Of a stretch of DNA of 64,000 bases, positions 17,933 through 28,500 are shown in pieces. The stretch comes from M3007 sp046160625 (GTDB taxonomy: Bacteria > Bacteroidota > Bacteroidia > Chitinophagales > Saprospiraceae), in the NCBI GenBank assembly GCA_046160625.1, contig JBJXGZ010000109.1, forward strand, positions 1-64,000. Direction: 5' to 3'. The translations under genes were made by a program, and so were the position numbers. Each line of letters opens with the position of its first letter. The stretch's first letter is position 1. The notes under the pieces are model-generated. The model searched no databases. It had not been told where the DNA came from and saw nothing but the letters and a program-made list of their open reading frames with translations.

Positions 17933-19123
17933 ATGAATTCTAAAGAACGCCTGCTGCTCCTTGCCCTTGCTGCTGTAAACTTTACCCACATCATGGACTT
18001 CATGATTATGATGCCTTTGGGGCCGCAGCTCATGGATCTCCTGAAAATAAACCCGCAACAATTCAGTTTGGCCGTGTCAGCGTACGCCATTACTGCCGGC
18101 ATTTCAAGTTTTATTTCCGCTTTTTTTGTAGATCGTTTCGACCGCAAAAAGGTGCTGGTCTTTGCATACGTGGGGTTTTTGTTGGGAACCTTTTCCTGTG
18201 CCTTCGCACCAAATTACGAAATGCTCCTGGCGGCGCGGGTGCTTGCAGGCTTATTCGGCGGCATGATAGGGGCGCAGGTGCTCGCCATTGTGGCCGACAC
18301 CTTTGAATATGAGCGCCGTGCTACTGCGATGGGTGTGCTTATGACCGCTTTTTCAGCAGCATCAGTGGCGGGAGTGCCTTTAGGACTATGGCTGGCTGCA
18401 AAGTACAGCTGGCATGTGCCGTTTTTAGCGATTGGTTTTTTGGGTATTGGGGTGCTGCTCTTGGTTGTATTGGCCGTGCCACCTATCAACAAACACATTC
18501 GTGAAAAACTGCCCTCCCACAAACCGTTTCAGGTGCTCACCGATATTTTCCAGACACCCAATCAAATGCGCGCGCTCTCGCTGTCCATCGTGTTAATGAT
18601 GGGCCATTTTGCCATAATACCCTTCATCGCACCTTCGCTCGTAGGAAATGTGGGCTACCATCAGGACGATATTTTCCTCATTTACCTGGTAGGGGGGCTT
18701 CTCACTATTTTCAGTGCGCCTTTGGTAGGTCGTCTGGCTGACCGGCGTGGAAAATATCCGGTTTTTGTGGTGTTCGCGCTGCTTTCACTCATCCCGGTCT
18801 GGCTCATCACCAACCTTTGGCCAATGCCACTTTGGGCGGTTTTAACCATCTCGGGGCTATTTTTTATAGTGGTGAATGGGCGAATGATACCCACACAAGC
18901 GCTCATTTCGAGCGTTGTGCTTCCACAGCAACGCGGCGGTTTCATGAGCATCAATTCTTCCATGCAACAACTTGCCACCGGGGTGTCAGCCATGGTTGGC
19001 GGCGCAATTGTTTCAAAAAGCGCGGAAGGCCGCATTGAACACTACGATTGGGTGGGCTATTTTTCCATCGCACTCATTCTTACAAGTGTTTGGCTGGCTG
19101 GCCGGGTGAAACCAGTGGATTAA
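17933..19123 (+). CDS. MFS transporter (DHA1-type drug/metabolite exporter)
   Basis: The 396-residue protein has about 12 hydrophobic segments and MFS signatures: FVDRFDRKKVLVFAYVGFLLG (motif A-like loop between helices 2 and 3), RVLAGLFGGMIGAQVLAI, and GRLADRRGKYPVFVV in the second half. The length is typical of 12-helix proton antiporters of the DHA1/YdhP-like type. It starts 134 bp after the TonB receptor. The TAA stop is the first triplet of a repeat arm (19121 on). Confidence 0.88.
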   Translation: MNSKERLLLLALAAVNFTHIMDFMIMMPLGPQLMDLLKINPQQFSLAVSAYAITAGISSFISAFFVDRFDRKKVLVFAYVGFLLGTFSCAFAPNYEMLLAARVLAGLFGGMIGAQVLAIVADTFEYERRATAMGVLMTAFSAASVAGVPLGLWLAAKYSWHVPFLAIGFLGIGVLLLVVLAVPPINKHIREKLPSHKPFQVLTDIFQTPNQMRALSLSIVLMMGHFAIIPFIAPSLVGNVGYHQDDIFLIYLVGGLLTIFSAPLVGRLADRRGKYPVFVVFALLSLIPVWLITNLWPMPLWAVLTISGLFFIVVNGRMIPTQALISSVVLPQQRGGFMSINSSMQQLATGVSAMVGGAIVSKSAEGRIEHYDWVGYFSIALILTSVWLAGRVKPVD

Positions 19124-19268
19124 TGTCCAATGTCCAACAAGGAATATCCAATGTCCAAATAAGCCCTGCGCTTGGAGTTTGTGGTTGTTCAACGGCATTG
19201 GACAACGTGAGTGGCTAATCCCGAAGCCTCCTTGGACATTGGACATTCCTTGTTGGACATTGGACATT
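19122..19268. repeat. inverted TGTCCAATGTCC / GGACATTGGACA element
   Basis: A left arm at 19122-19160 (AATGTCCAATGTCCAACAAG...) is matched by a nearly perfect inverted arm at 19230-19268 (...CTTGTTGGACATTGGACATT). It lies between two convergent genes, and the left arm includes the last bases of the MFS stop codon. The same GGACATTGGACATTGG unit appears in frame within the RsmF-like gene at 56119-56169. Confidence 0.85.
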
Positions 19269-19269
19269 T

Positions 19270-19836
19270 TCACAGCGGCTGCGTTCCGTACATTTTCCCT
19301 TCGCGTGTCATTTTGATAAGATAGTCGAGCCGTTTTTGGGCCTCATGTTGGCGGCCAATACCTCTCATGTCAGTAATCCAGCCAATTTTAAGGCGTTTGT
19401 AAAGTTGGGGGAGGGAATGGAAAATAGCCCATATAGTAGGGTCAGCGCGTAGCTGTGCTTCCACCCAATCTGGCATTTCAAGGGGATCATCAGGAGTACC
19501 GATTTGGTCTTTGATCGGCTCGATTCCTGCTGGGGTCATCAGTCCATTGGCCTGGAGTTTCCAAATCCGTTGGCGGTTGAGCTCGGAGAGAAAACTTTTT
19601 TTACGGCGTGGGGTGATTCGTTGTACCCTGCTTTCGAGATCGTATTTTTTTACAATCCCATCTATCCAACCAAAGCACAGACATTCTTCTACCAGATCAT
19701 CGTATATAATAGTCGGTATCCCAGAGGCTTTGCTGAAGATTCGAAGCCAAACCTCCGGCTCAATGCGGTGGTTGGCTTCGAGCCATGCACGCCATTCGGC
19801 GCGTGTGGCGGGATAGAAGACAAGGGTGATTTCCAT
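19270..19836 (-). CDS. YdeI/OmpD-associated family protein
   Basis: The 188-residue protein matches the YdeI family. It begins with a WRAWLEANHRIEPEVWLRIF segment, then IIYDDLVEECLCFGWIDGIVK (the family hallmark EALCFGWIDG-like), SRVQRITPRRKKSFLSELNR, and an OmpD-associated C-terminal part with DPTIWAIFHSLP. It is cytosolic and its biochemical role is unclear; relatives are linked to antimicrobial or organic-acid resistance. The frame is intact. Confidence 0.85.
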   Translation of the reverse strand: MEITLVFYPATRAEWRAWLEANHRIEPEVWLRIFSKASGIPTIIYDDLVEECLCFGWIDGIVKKYDLESRVQRITPRRKKSFLSELNRQRIWKLQANGLMTPAGIEPIKDQIGTPDDPLEMPDWVEAQLRADPTIWAIFHSLPQLYKRLKIGWITDMRGIGRQHEAQKRLDYLIKMTREGKMYGTQPL

Positions 19837-19857
19837 TGAAAATGAAATGTGAAATAA

Positions 19858-19880
19858 ACCGCAAAATTTAAAATTGATAG
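19858..19880. repeat. partial AACCGCAAAATTTAAAA repeat unit
   Basis: The 17-base AACCGCAAAATTTAAAA lies just upstream of the YdeI-family gene start. It is a single unit of the repeat family found complete at 20386-20553, 32577-32777 and 45121-45292. Confidence 0.6.
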
Positions 19881-19920
19881 AATAAATACATTGGAATCTA
19901 ATTTGTCATTTTTTTTGCTT

Positions 19921-20348
19921 TAAGATTGACGATTATCCCGAACACTCGGGATTGATTTTTGAAGTAATGGGTAATGGACGATGGTGGATATGTTACGGCT
20001 CTTCGTGGCTTTATATGGGTGGAAAATCCTGAAAGGATTAAATTTGAATAGCCCCGATTGAAAATCGGGGTTGTAATTCGAATGTTTTCGCAACCACGAA
20101 GTGGTTGAACCTTGTTCGTTAAATGATAGGTTTCCAATGAACTAAATTTAATTCAACCGCTTCGCGGTTGCACACGCTTTGTTCTGTATACCCCGATTTT
20201 CAATCGGGGCTATTCACATTAGACCGCTTTGCGGTCATTCAGCAACCAAAATGAAATCACGAGGAGCCTGTTTTATGATCTGTCATTATTACATCTTCCC
20301 TCCCCATCAAAAATCAATCCCGAGTGTTCGGGATAATCGTCAATCTTA
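19921..20348. mobile_element. MITE-like element with 42-bp perfect terminal inverted repeats
   Basis: The arms at 19921-19962 (starting TAAGATTGACGATTATCCCG) and 20307-20348 are perfect inverted copies of 42 bases. The 344-bp interior holds nested palindromes: CCCCGATTGAAAATCGGGG near 20049, its copy CCCCGATTTTCAATCGGGG near 20190, CAACCACGAAGTGGTTG near 20090, CAACCGCTTCGCGGTTG near 20154, and GACCGCTTTGCGGTC near 20222. No transposase frame is present. The structure is that of a non-autonomous element or a REP-type cluster mobilised in trans. Outer flanks (ACATTGGAAT / ATTCCAATGT) extend the symmetry. Confidence 0.75.
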
Positions 20349-20385
20349 AATCAACCCTATTCAAAACTTAAATTCCAATGTAATA

Positions 20386-20553
20386 AACCGCAAAATGTAA
20401 AACAGGAGAACCGCAAAATTTAAAACTGAGAGGGTAACCCCGAAATGAGCAATGAGTGCGAACTTATTCAGCCGGAGAACTCCTAACAGTTTTAAATTTT
20501 GCGGTTCTCCTGTTTTACATTTTGCGGTTCTCCTGTTTTACATTTTGCGGTTT
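20386..20553. repeat. AACCGCAAAATKTAAAA dispersed repeat, full copy
   Basis: Units AACCGCAAAATGTAAAACAG and AACCGCAAAATTTAAAACTG at 20386-20430 face inverted units at 20488-20553 (CAGTTTTAAATTTTGCGGTT, CTGTTTTACATTTTGCGGTT). They enclose a spacer with GAAATGAGCAATGAGTGC. The right end abuts the amylase stop codon (20556-20558). The same architecture and a related spacer (GCACTCATTGCTCATTTCGGGG) occur at 32577-32777. Confidence 0.85.
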
Positions 20554-20555
20554 AT

Positions 20556-22220
20556 TTAAATTCCCAGCAGCACAATCCCCCATTCCGAATCCACCTCCAC
20601 CTTCCCGGCCTTAACCGTTAGTTTTTGTTCTGAATAATAGTCGGTCAACACCGCTCCATCTGCAAAAACCCCAGTGACTTCGAGTGTTTTTTTGCCCTTG
20701 GGCATATCCAGTCCAACTACCACTACATCGGTGTATTTGTCAGAGCGATACGCTCTTTTGAAGGTATAAGGACTTGCAGTGAGCATGGTGTGTGTACCTG
20801 CGCCTACAGCGGGATGTACTTTGCGAAAACGACCCAATTTTTGCCAGTGTGCCAGCACATCCCGGATTTTAAAACCGTTGCGCTCGGCATTGTCTGCAAG
20901 TTCGTCCCAGTTCATAAACGAGCGCAGGGTGGCATCACCTTCCGCGCCAGGGATTTCAAGTGAACGGCTGGTCTCGTCTCCATAATACACCTGGGCCGCG
21001 CCAGGACAAAGCAGCAGTTTTGTGCCGGCATCAAAGGGCATTTTTCTCGTCTTGTCGAATGGGCCACCGTCGTCGTGGGAGGCAAGGTAGTTCAGCATGC
21101 TTTTGCCCTTGAGTTCCGTGCGGAGCAGGTGGTCGTATTTTGAAAAAATGGCCTCATAGGATGATTTTTGCGCATCGTTTTTCAGGTCAAAATTGATGAG
21201 TGCATCAAAGCCGTTGGCGAAAAAATCCACTTTTTTATCTCCAAAATCGAACAGTCGCCCACCAGAAACAAAGTAATTGTACACTTCACCGACCAGGTAA
21301 AAATCGTTGTTGTCCAGCACTTTGGAAGGGTTTGCTTTTTTCCATTCGCGGAAAGCGCGGTCAGCTTCTTTGCGGAATTCTGCCCATACACTTTCTTCGA
21401 TGTGTTTGGCCGTATCACAGCGGTAACCATCTACGCCATATTTTTGGATATAGTCAGTAAGCCATTTGATGATGTAAAAGCGCGGAGCGCGGGGGTAGCC
21501 TGTACGTTTGAAGAAAGCATCGAGTTCGGCAGTTTCTTTTTCGAGCCGGCCTTCTTTCCGCCATTTATCTTTTAAAAATGCGGGCAGTTCCACGGGTTTG
21601 TCGCTTTCGGTAAAAATGTCGGGGAGATTGTCCACGAGTGCACAGGCGGTGGTAGTTTCGTAGCTTTGGTACGTACAGCGAGGGCCGGAACGCGCCCAAT
21701 CCGTCCAAAAAGGGTCTTGTTCGGTGGCGGGGCCTGTATGGTTGATCACAGCGTCGAGCACGATGCGTATCCCATGTTTGTGCGCGGAGCTCACGAGTTG
21801 GGCGAGGTCATTTTCAGTGCCGAAATTAGGGTCTAGGCGCGTCCAGTCTTTGGTCCAGTAACCGTGAAACCCATAAGTATTCCCAGTTCCTTCGTCCACC
21901 GCTGCGTGTATTTGCTCCACCACGGGTGTGAACCAGATTGCTGAAATGCCCAGGCGATCGAAATATCCGTCCTCAATTTTCTGGGTGATTCCTTTAAGGT
22001 CGCCGCCCATAAAACCGCGCAAAGTGGCGGTAGGAGCCGAGCGGTTAAAGTTTATATCATTGGTATTGTCGCCGTTTTGGAATCGATCGGTGAGCAGGAA
22101 ATAGATATTGGCGTTTTGCCAGAGGAAGGGCGTTTTGGCGGTGGAACGAGAACTGTTTTTGGGGGTGGAACAGGCAACAAGGCCTAAGATTACGAGGATA
22201 TAAGCGTACTTTATTTTCAT
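20556..22220 (-). CDS. GH13 alpha-amylase family lipoprotein
   Basis: The 554-residue protein has a lipoprotein signal with lipobox LVAC (Cys17). It then forms a GH13 (beta/alpha)8 barrel: region I DAVINHTG, region II GYRCDTAKH with the catalytic Asp, region III LVGEVYN with the acid/base Glu, and region IV LASHDD with the transition-state Asp. These are the residues of alpha-amylase, cyclomaltodextrinase and neopullulanase-type enzymes that cleave alpha-1,4-glucans. No SusC/D genes are near, so this is an isolated, envelope-anchored glucan hydrolase. The ATG at 22220 is chosen for the signal; an upstream in-frame ATG at 22349 would add 43 non-signal residues. Confidence 0.92.
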   Translation of the reverse strand: MKIKYAYILVILGLVACSTPKNSSRSTAKTPFLWQNANIYFLLTDRFQNGDNTNDINFNRSAPTATLRGFMGGDLKGITQKIEDGYFDRLGISAIWFTPVVEQIHAAVDEGTGNTYGFHGYWTKDWTRLDPNFGTENDLAQLVSSAHKHGIRIVLDAVINHTGPATEQDPFWTDWARSGPRCTYQSYETTTACALVDNLPDIFTESDKPVELPAFLKDKWRKEGRLEKETAELDAFFKRTGYPRAPRFYIIKWLTDYIQKYGVDGYRCDTAKHIEESVWAEFRKEADRAFREWKKANPSKVLDNNDFYLVGEVYNYFVSGGRLFDFGDKKVDFFANGFDALINFDLKNDAQKSSYEAIFSKYDHLLRTELKGKSMLNYLASHDDGGPFDKTRKMPFDAGTKLLLCPGAAQVYYGDETSRSLEIPGAEGDATLRSFMNWDELADNAERNGFKIRDVLAHWQKLGRFRKVHPAVGAGTHTMLTASPYTFKRAYRSDKYTDVVVVGLDMPKGKKTLEVTGVFADGAVLTDYYSEQKLTVKAGKVEVDSEWGIVLLGI

Positions 22221-22531
22221 GGTATCAAATGTTAAGCAGATGGGCGAAATTAGCGGCTTAAAGAAAACCCACTTAAAATAAATTCGCATTCCAAACATCC
22301 TAATATCTCTTTCCCTGTTTTTTAAAGTGCGAGTAGCGTCTCTTACCAAAAAAAATCTTGTTTTCTAACATACTTTCCTACTTTTACACCTCCTTAATTT
22401 TTAGATGACAAACTTATTCCTGCGACAAATCACCGCTTGTTCCCCCAGTCGCTGTTACTGAAAGCCGATTACAATCTCCAAAATCCTCTTTGGCGAAATG
22501 GCTTTTTTCATGACCTAAACAGATTTAACTC
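22221..22531. other. divergent promoter region
   Basis: The 311 bases between the divergent amylase and giant adhesin genes hold no convincing frame. Sequences like CCTACTTTTACACC near 22378 are candidates for the Bacteroidota -7 element (TAnnTTTG type), but the match is weak. Confidence 0.35.
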
Positions 22532-25500
22532 ATGCGGTTTCTCTACTCTTTGTTACTTCTATTATTTTGCTTCGCGTTATCTCCCTCTCTTTTTGCCCAA
22601 AACTGCCCGCCGGATGGATTCCCAAACTCTGGCAACAACTGTGGCGATCCTATCATTTGTGAAAGCCTGGATGACTACTGCAACACCATCAACAACAACA
22701 ACCAATCGCGGGCATTCCCGTGCTGCGGTGGAGGTTGGACGCTGAACAACGACGAGTGGTTTGGCTTTTTTGCTGGTACTACTACCATCACCCTTCAAAT
22801 TACCCCTTCCAACTGTGAGGAAGGTACTGGTGGTCAATTGGGCCTTCAAGCGGCTATTTACGACAATTGTCCAGCCTTCCCGCCCCCCGGTGGCTGGTGT
22901 GCCGCTAATCTGATGGATGCACAATGTTCTTGTACAGAGGATACTTTTCTCCTGACGTCTGATGATTTTATCGTTGGTGAAGTATATTGGTTTGTGATAG
23001 ATGGCTGTGCTGGCAGCGTGTGCGATTATGAAATACAGGAATTGGAAGGTTCAACTCAAGGGTTTCCTCCTGACGATCCTGGCCCGGTGACCGGCGACGA
23101 GCTGGTCTGCCAAGGCACTACCGAAAATTACGAGCTACCTCCTGTAAACGGCGCAACCGTCTATACCTGGACGCTTACACCCTCCAATGCAGGTACCATC
23201 AATGGAAACGACGATGATATTTCGGTGTCGTGGTCGTCAAGTTTTAGCGGGACAGCCACTTTGTGCGTCTCAACCTCCAACCAGTGCTTCGTCAACCCTG
23301 AACAATCCTGCATCACCGTAGAAGTGATACCATTACCTACTGCCACCCTTTCTGGCAGCGGGGTTCTTTGTGCAGGCGCTGGTGGTTCCGTGGACCTTAC
23401 TGTGACACTCACAGGCGACCCAGATTGGACATTTGTATACGCCATAGGTGGCGTACCGCAAGCCCCAATAACAACCAGTACTTCTCCCTATATCATAACT
23501 GCAACCCAAGCAGGCACTTATACCTTGGTCAGTGTAAGAAGTGTTGATACCAGCCCTGACTGTAATGGTACAGTGTCTGGCAGTGTCGTCATTAATCTGA
23601 TTACGCTAAGCCCCAGCTCGACCACTGTTGCAGCCGTTTGCGGCCAAAACAATGGGTCGGTGAACTTATCTATCTCGGGTGGCAATTCACCGTATACGTA
23701 TGCCTGGTCAAGCGGTGAAACAACCCAAGATCTGAACAATATACCACCTGGCTCATATACTACAACAATAACTGACAATAATGGCTGTACTACAACGCAC
23801 ACTGCAACAGTAAACGACATCATCACAGCCCCCACGCTATCTACCACAATTGTCAACAACACGACTTGCATAAATGGCAATGGCTCAATTGACCTGAGTG
23901 TAACCCCTCCAAACAACAACACATACATCTGGTCTGGCGGCGAAACCACGCAAGACCTTAGCAACCTCGTGCCTGGCACCTATACGGTGACGGTCACGCA
24001 AGGCGTGACCTGTACTGCAACGGGTTCATATACAGTTGCCGACAACCCCAGCCGCCCGGTTCCAACAGCCACCAGCATCCGAAGTACCTGCAACCTTGCC
24101 AATGGCAGTGTAAATGCCACCGTAACGGGCGGTGTGTCGCCCTACACCTATCTTTGGTCAAATGGCGGAACAACCGAAGACCTCGCTGACATCGCGGCCG
24201 GCAACTATGTACTCACTGTAACCGGGGCAAACGGCTGCACCCAAACGGTGAGCATTGACGTAGGGAACAATGACCCGTCTATTACCCTCAGCGGTACAAC
24301 CCAACCAAACACAGCCTGTACTTTTGGAACCGGAAGCATTGACCTCACGCCTAACCCTACTACCCCTCCACCACCGCTTGGCAATTATACCTACATCTGG
24401 TCCAATGGAGGTACTACTCAAGACCAAACGGATCTGGTGCCAGGAAGCTACACCGTGACCGTGAGCGCAGGAGGCACTTGTACTGCCTCGGCTACCTACA
24501 ACGTTGGAGATGCCCCTAACCTCCCTGTCCCAACAGGAACCAGCACACAAAGCACTTGCGACCTCCCCAATGGCAGTATCAATGCCAGCGTAACGGGTGG
24601 CGTAGCCCCTTACACTTTTCTTTGGTCAAATGGCGAGACCACAGAAGACCTTTCCAATATTGTAGCCGGCAGTTATTCACTTACCGTTACTGGGGCTAAC
24701 GGTTGTACACGTGTCTTAACAGTAAACGTGGGAAACAACAACCCGCCCATCAACCTCTCTGCCACAACAGTAGCAAACACACTTTGTGTTGATGGAAACG
24801 GGAGCATTAACCTGACAGCCTCGCCTAATGGCCCTCCCTATACTTTCAGTTGGTCGAACGGAGCAACTACTGAAGATATAGCGAATCTCACGCCTGGAAA
24901 CTATGTTGTAACGGTAAGCGCCGGTGGGACTTGTACCGCCTCGGCTACTTACAACGTAGGGAATAATCCTAGCCTGCCCATTCCATCTGGAACCCCCACA
25001 CAAAGCACCTGCGATCTCCCCAATGGCAGCATCAATGTCAGCGTAACAGGTGGTGTAGCCCCTTACACTTTTCTTTGGTCAAATGGCGAGACCACAGAAG
25101 ACCTTTCCGATATTTTAGCCGGCAGTTATACACTTACCGTGACTGGGGCGAACGGCTGTACCCGCGTCTTAACAGTAACCGTGGGGAACAACAACCCGCC
25201 CATCAACCTCTCTGCCAATATACAGGCAAATACAGTTTGCAATGGTGGAAACGGGAGCATTGACCTGACAGCCAATCCTAACGGCCCTCCATACACCTAT
25301 ATCTGGTCGAACGGAGCCACCACGCAGGACATAACGAACCTCACACCAGGCAACTACATCGTAACTGTGAGTGCTGGCGGAACTTGTACTGCATCTGCTA
25401 CCTACAACGTGCCAGATAATCCCAACTTGCCTGTCCCAACGGCAACTACCGTTCAAAGCACTTGCGACTTGCCCAATGGCAGCATCAATGCTAGCGTAAC

Positions 25501-28500
25501 GGGTGGCGTAGCCCCTTACACTTTTCTTTGGTCAAATGGCGCAACCACCGAAGACCTTTCCAATATTGTAGCCGGCAGTTACACACTTACGGTGACAGGT
25601 GCAAACGGTTGCACCCGTGTATTAACTGTAAATCTGGGAAACAACAACCCACCCATTAACCTCAGTGCAAATGTTGTCTCTAACACCCTTTGCAACGGCG
25701 GGAATGGAAGTATTGATTTAACGGCCTCGCCCAATGGCCCTCCTTACACCTACACGTGGTCGAACGGAGCCACCACCCAAGACATATCAGGCCTGACTCC
25801 AGGCAATTACACGGTAACCGTGAGTGCTGGAGGTACCTGTACGGCCTCGGCAACCTACACGGTGCCCGATGGCCCTAACTTGCCAAACCCAACTGGAGTA
25901 CCTACTCAAAGTACCTGTAACCTACCCAACGGAAGTATTGATGCGAGTGTAACGGGTGGCGTGGCGCCATACACTTATCTCTGGTCGAACGGAGCAACTA
26001 CCCAAGACCTTACCGGTTTAACGGCTGGATCCTATGTACTTACCGTGACCGCTGCAAATGGTTGCACCAGGTCCGTCACCATAAATGTTCCGAACAACGA
26101 CCCACCGATCAACCTTTCTGCAACGATTGTTGCCAACAATACCTGCAATGGTGGGAACGGAAGCATTGACCTGACTGCCAATCCGAATGGTCCTCCATAC
26201 ACCTACAGCTGGTCTACTGGCGCAACAACTCAAGACATTAGCAACCTCACACCGGGAGATTATACCGTAACGGTGAGTGCTGGCGGAACTTGTACCGCAT
26301 CGGCAACCTACACGGTGCCAGACAACCCGAATCTCCCGGTAGCAACCGCAGTGCCGACCCAATCAACTTGCAGCCAATCCAACGGCAGTATAGATGCAAG
26401 TGTTTCAGGAGGTGTTTCGCCCTACACCTATGCTTGGTCAAATGGTGCGACCACCCCAAGACCTTACCAATATTCTGGCAGGAAACTATATTCTCACGGT
26501 GACAGGAGCGAATGGTTGTACCAGAACCATTTCCGTGGACGTGGCCAACAACAACCCGCCCATCAACGTCACCGGCACGACCATGCCGAATACGGTTTGC
26601 AACACCACCCCCAATGGAAGCATCAACATAACAGTCACGCCACCAAACGCTGGTTATACCTTCATGTGGTCGAACGGTGCAACTTCGGAAGACCTCAATG
26701 GTGTGGCTCAGGGGGATTATACGGTGACCGTTACCTTGATCGGAACTTGTACCCAGGAAGCCACATTCACGGTGCCAGACAACCCAAATGCGCCACAAAT
26801 CACACCAACAGTAGTCAACACCACTTGTGATTTTGCCAATGGCGCCATCAATATTGCAGTTATAGGTGGGCCAACACCCTATACCTACTTATGGAGTCCT
26901 GATGGCCAGACTACTCAAAACCTGAGCTCGATCCTCGCAGGCAGTTACCAGGTTACGGTCACCGCCGCGAATGGATGTACCAGATCGGCTGATATTACGG
27001 TAACAAACAACAACCCTCCCATCAACCTGTCTGCCACCACTATTCCAAATACAAATTGCAACGTCAACTTCAACGGCAGCATCAATCTAACCGCAGGACC
27101 TTTAACGAATTATACCTACAACTGGTCAAACGGTGCTACCACCCAAGACCTTACCAACCTGCCTCCGGGGGATTATACAGTGACGGTAAGTGCGGGTGGT
27201 ACCTGTATAGAATTTGCAACGTATACAGTGCCTGACTTCCCCAATGCACCCAATACAAGTGTCACCCATATTGATGCAAATTGTGGTTTGCCCAATGGAT
27301 CAATCAATCTAAGCGTAAGTGGAGGGGTGCCGCCTTACACTTATGCCTGGTCAAGTGGCCAAACAACTCAAGACCTTGCCAATATTACGGGTGGGGTTTA
27401 TCAGGTAGTGGTTACAGGTGCAAATGGTTGTACTTCGAATGAAGATGTGGTGGTGGACGATAATGATATCCCGATTGATATTAACGCGGTGGTGGTAGGA
27501 AAAACGTCCTGTGTGATAAACAATGGAACGATAAGCCTTACCGTCACTCCTATCGCAGCAACAGTATTGTGGTCAACAGGCAGCACTTCCAAAAATTTGG
27601 TTAGTCTTTCACCTGGCAGTTATACCGTGACTGTGAGCATGGGCGGAACTTGTACCAGAGAAGAAACCTATATCATCGATGACGAAAGCGAGTTGCCCGT
27701 GTTATCTGCGGATATTTTACCTGCAATATGTGGTTTCAACAATGGTTCGATTGACCTCCATGCCGATTTTGGCATACCGCCTTACACGTACGATTGGGCG
27801 CACATACCAGGCCCAAATAACCCGCAAGACCTGAATAACCTCATTGCAGGGAACTACGTGGTTACGGTAACTACCTCAGTAGGTTGCACAGATGTCTTCT
27901 TCGCTCCGATTGATAATGAGCCAGTTCAGATTGACATCTATTTCCTACCCTCCGACGACCTATCCTGCACTTCTGACAATGGTTTTATTGACCTTGATGT
28001 AGAGCCTATGCTGAATTACACTTACGATTGGCAACACATCCCGGGGACCAACAACCCGCAGGATTTGAACAACCTTAGTGCAGGCACCTACAGCGTAACC
28101 GTTAATTATGGCACCTGCAACGCAAGCGTCTCTCTCGATATTTATGATGCCACTGAACCGCCAAGTGTTTCAATATCAAATACGGCTGCTATTTGTGGAC
28201 AAAGCAATGGAACAGTTACCCTCAATGCAACAGGGGCAACTGCTCCTTACAGATTTGACTGGGCCCATATCCCAGGCGCGAACAACCCACAGAATCTCAG
28301 CAATTTGGCTCCCGGAACGTACAACGTGACAGTCATAGACTTTTTTGATTGCACAGCAACGGCTACAACTACAGTGGTCAATAGCACCATCGTGTTAAAC
28401 ATAACAGGTTCCTCTGTTAAGAACACCTCTTGTGTTTCTCCCAATGGCATTATTGATATCAGTGTTTTGCCTACTGGTACCAACTATACTTACATTTGGT

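Noticed and set aside
24158..26798. Several minus-strand frames with repeated Arg/Gly/Cys sequences
   Set aside because: They are antisense to the SprB repeats and repeat for that reason only.
24100..26836. CRISPR-like regular spacing
   Set aside because: The 453-bp period is inside a protein-coding repeat and has no short direct repeats with unique spacers.
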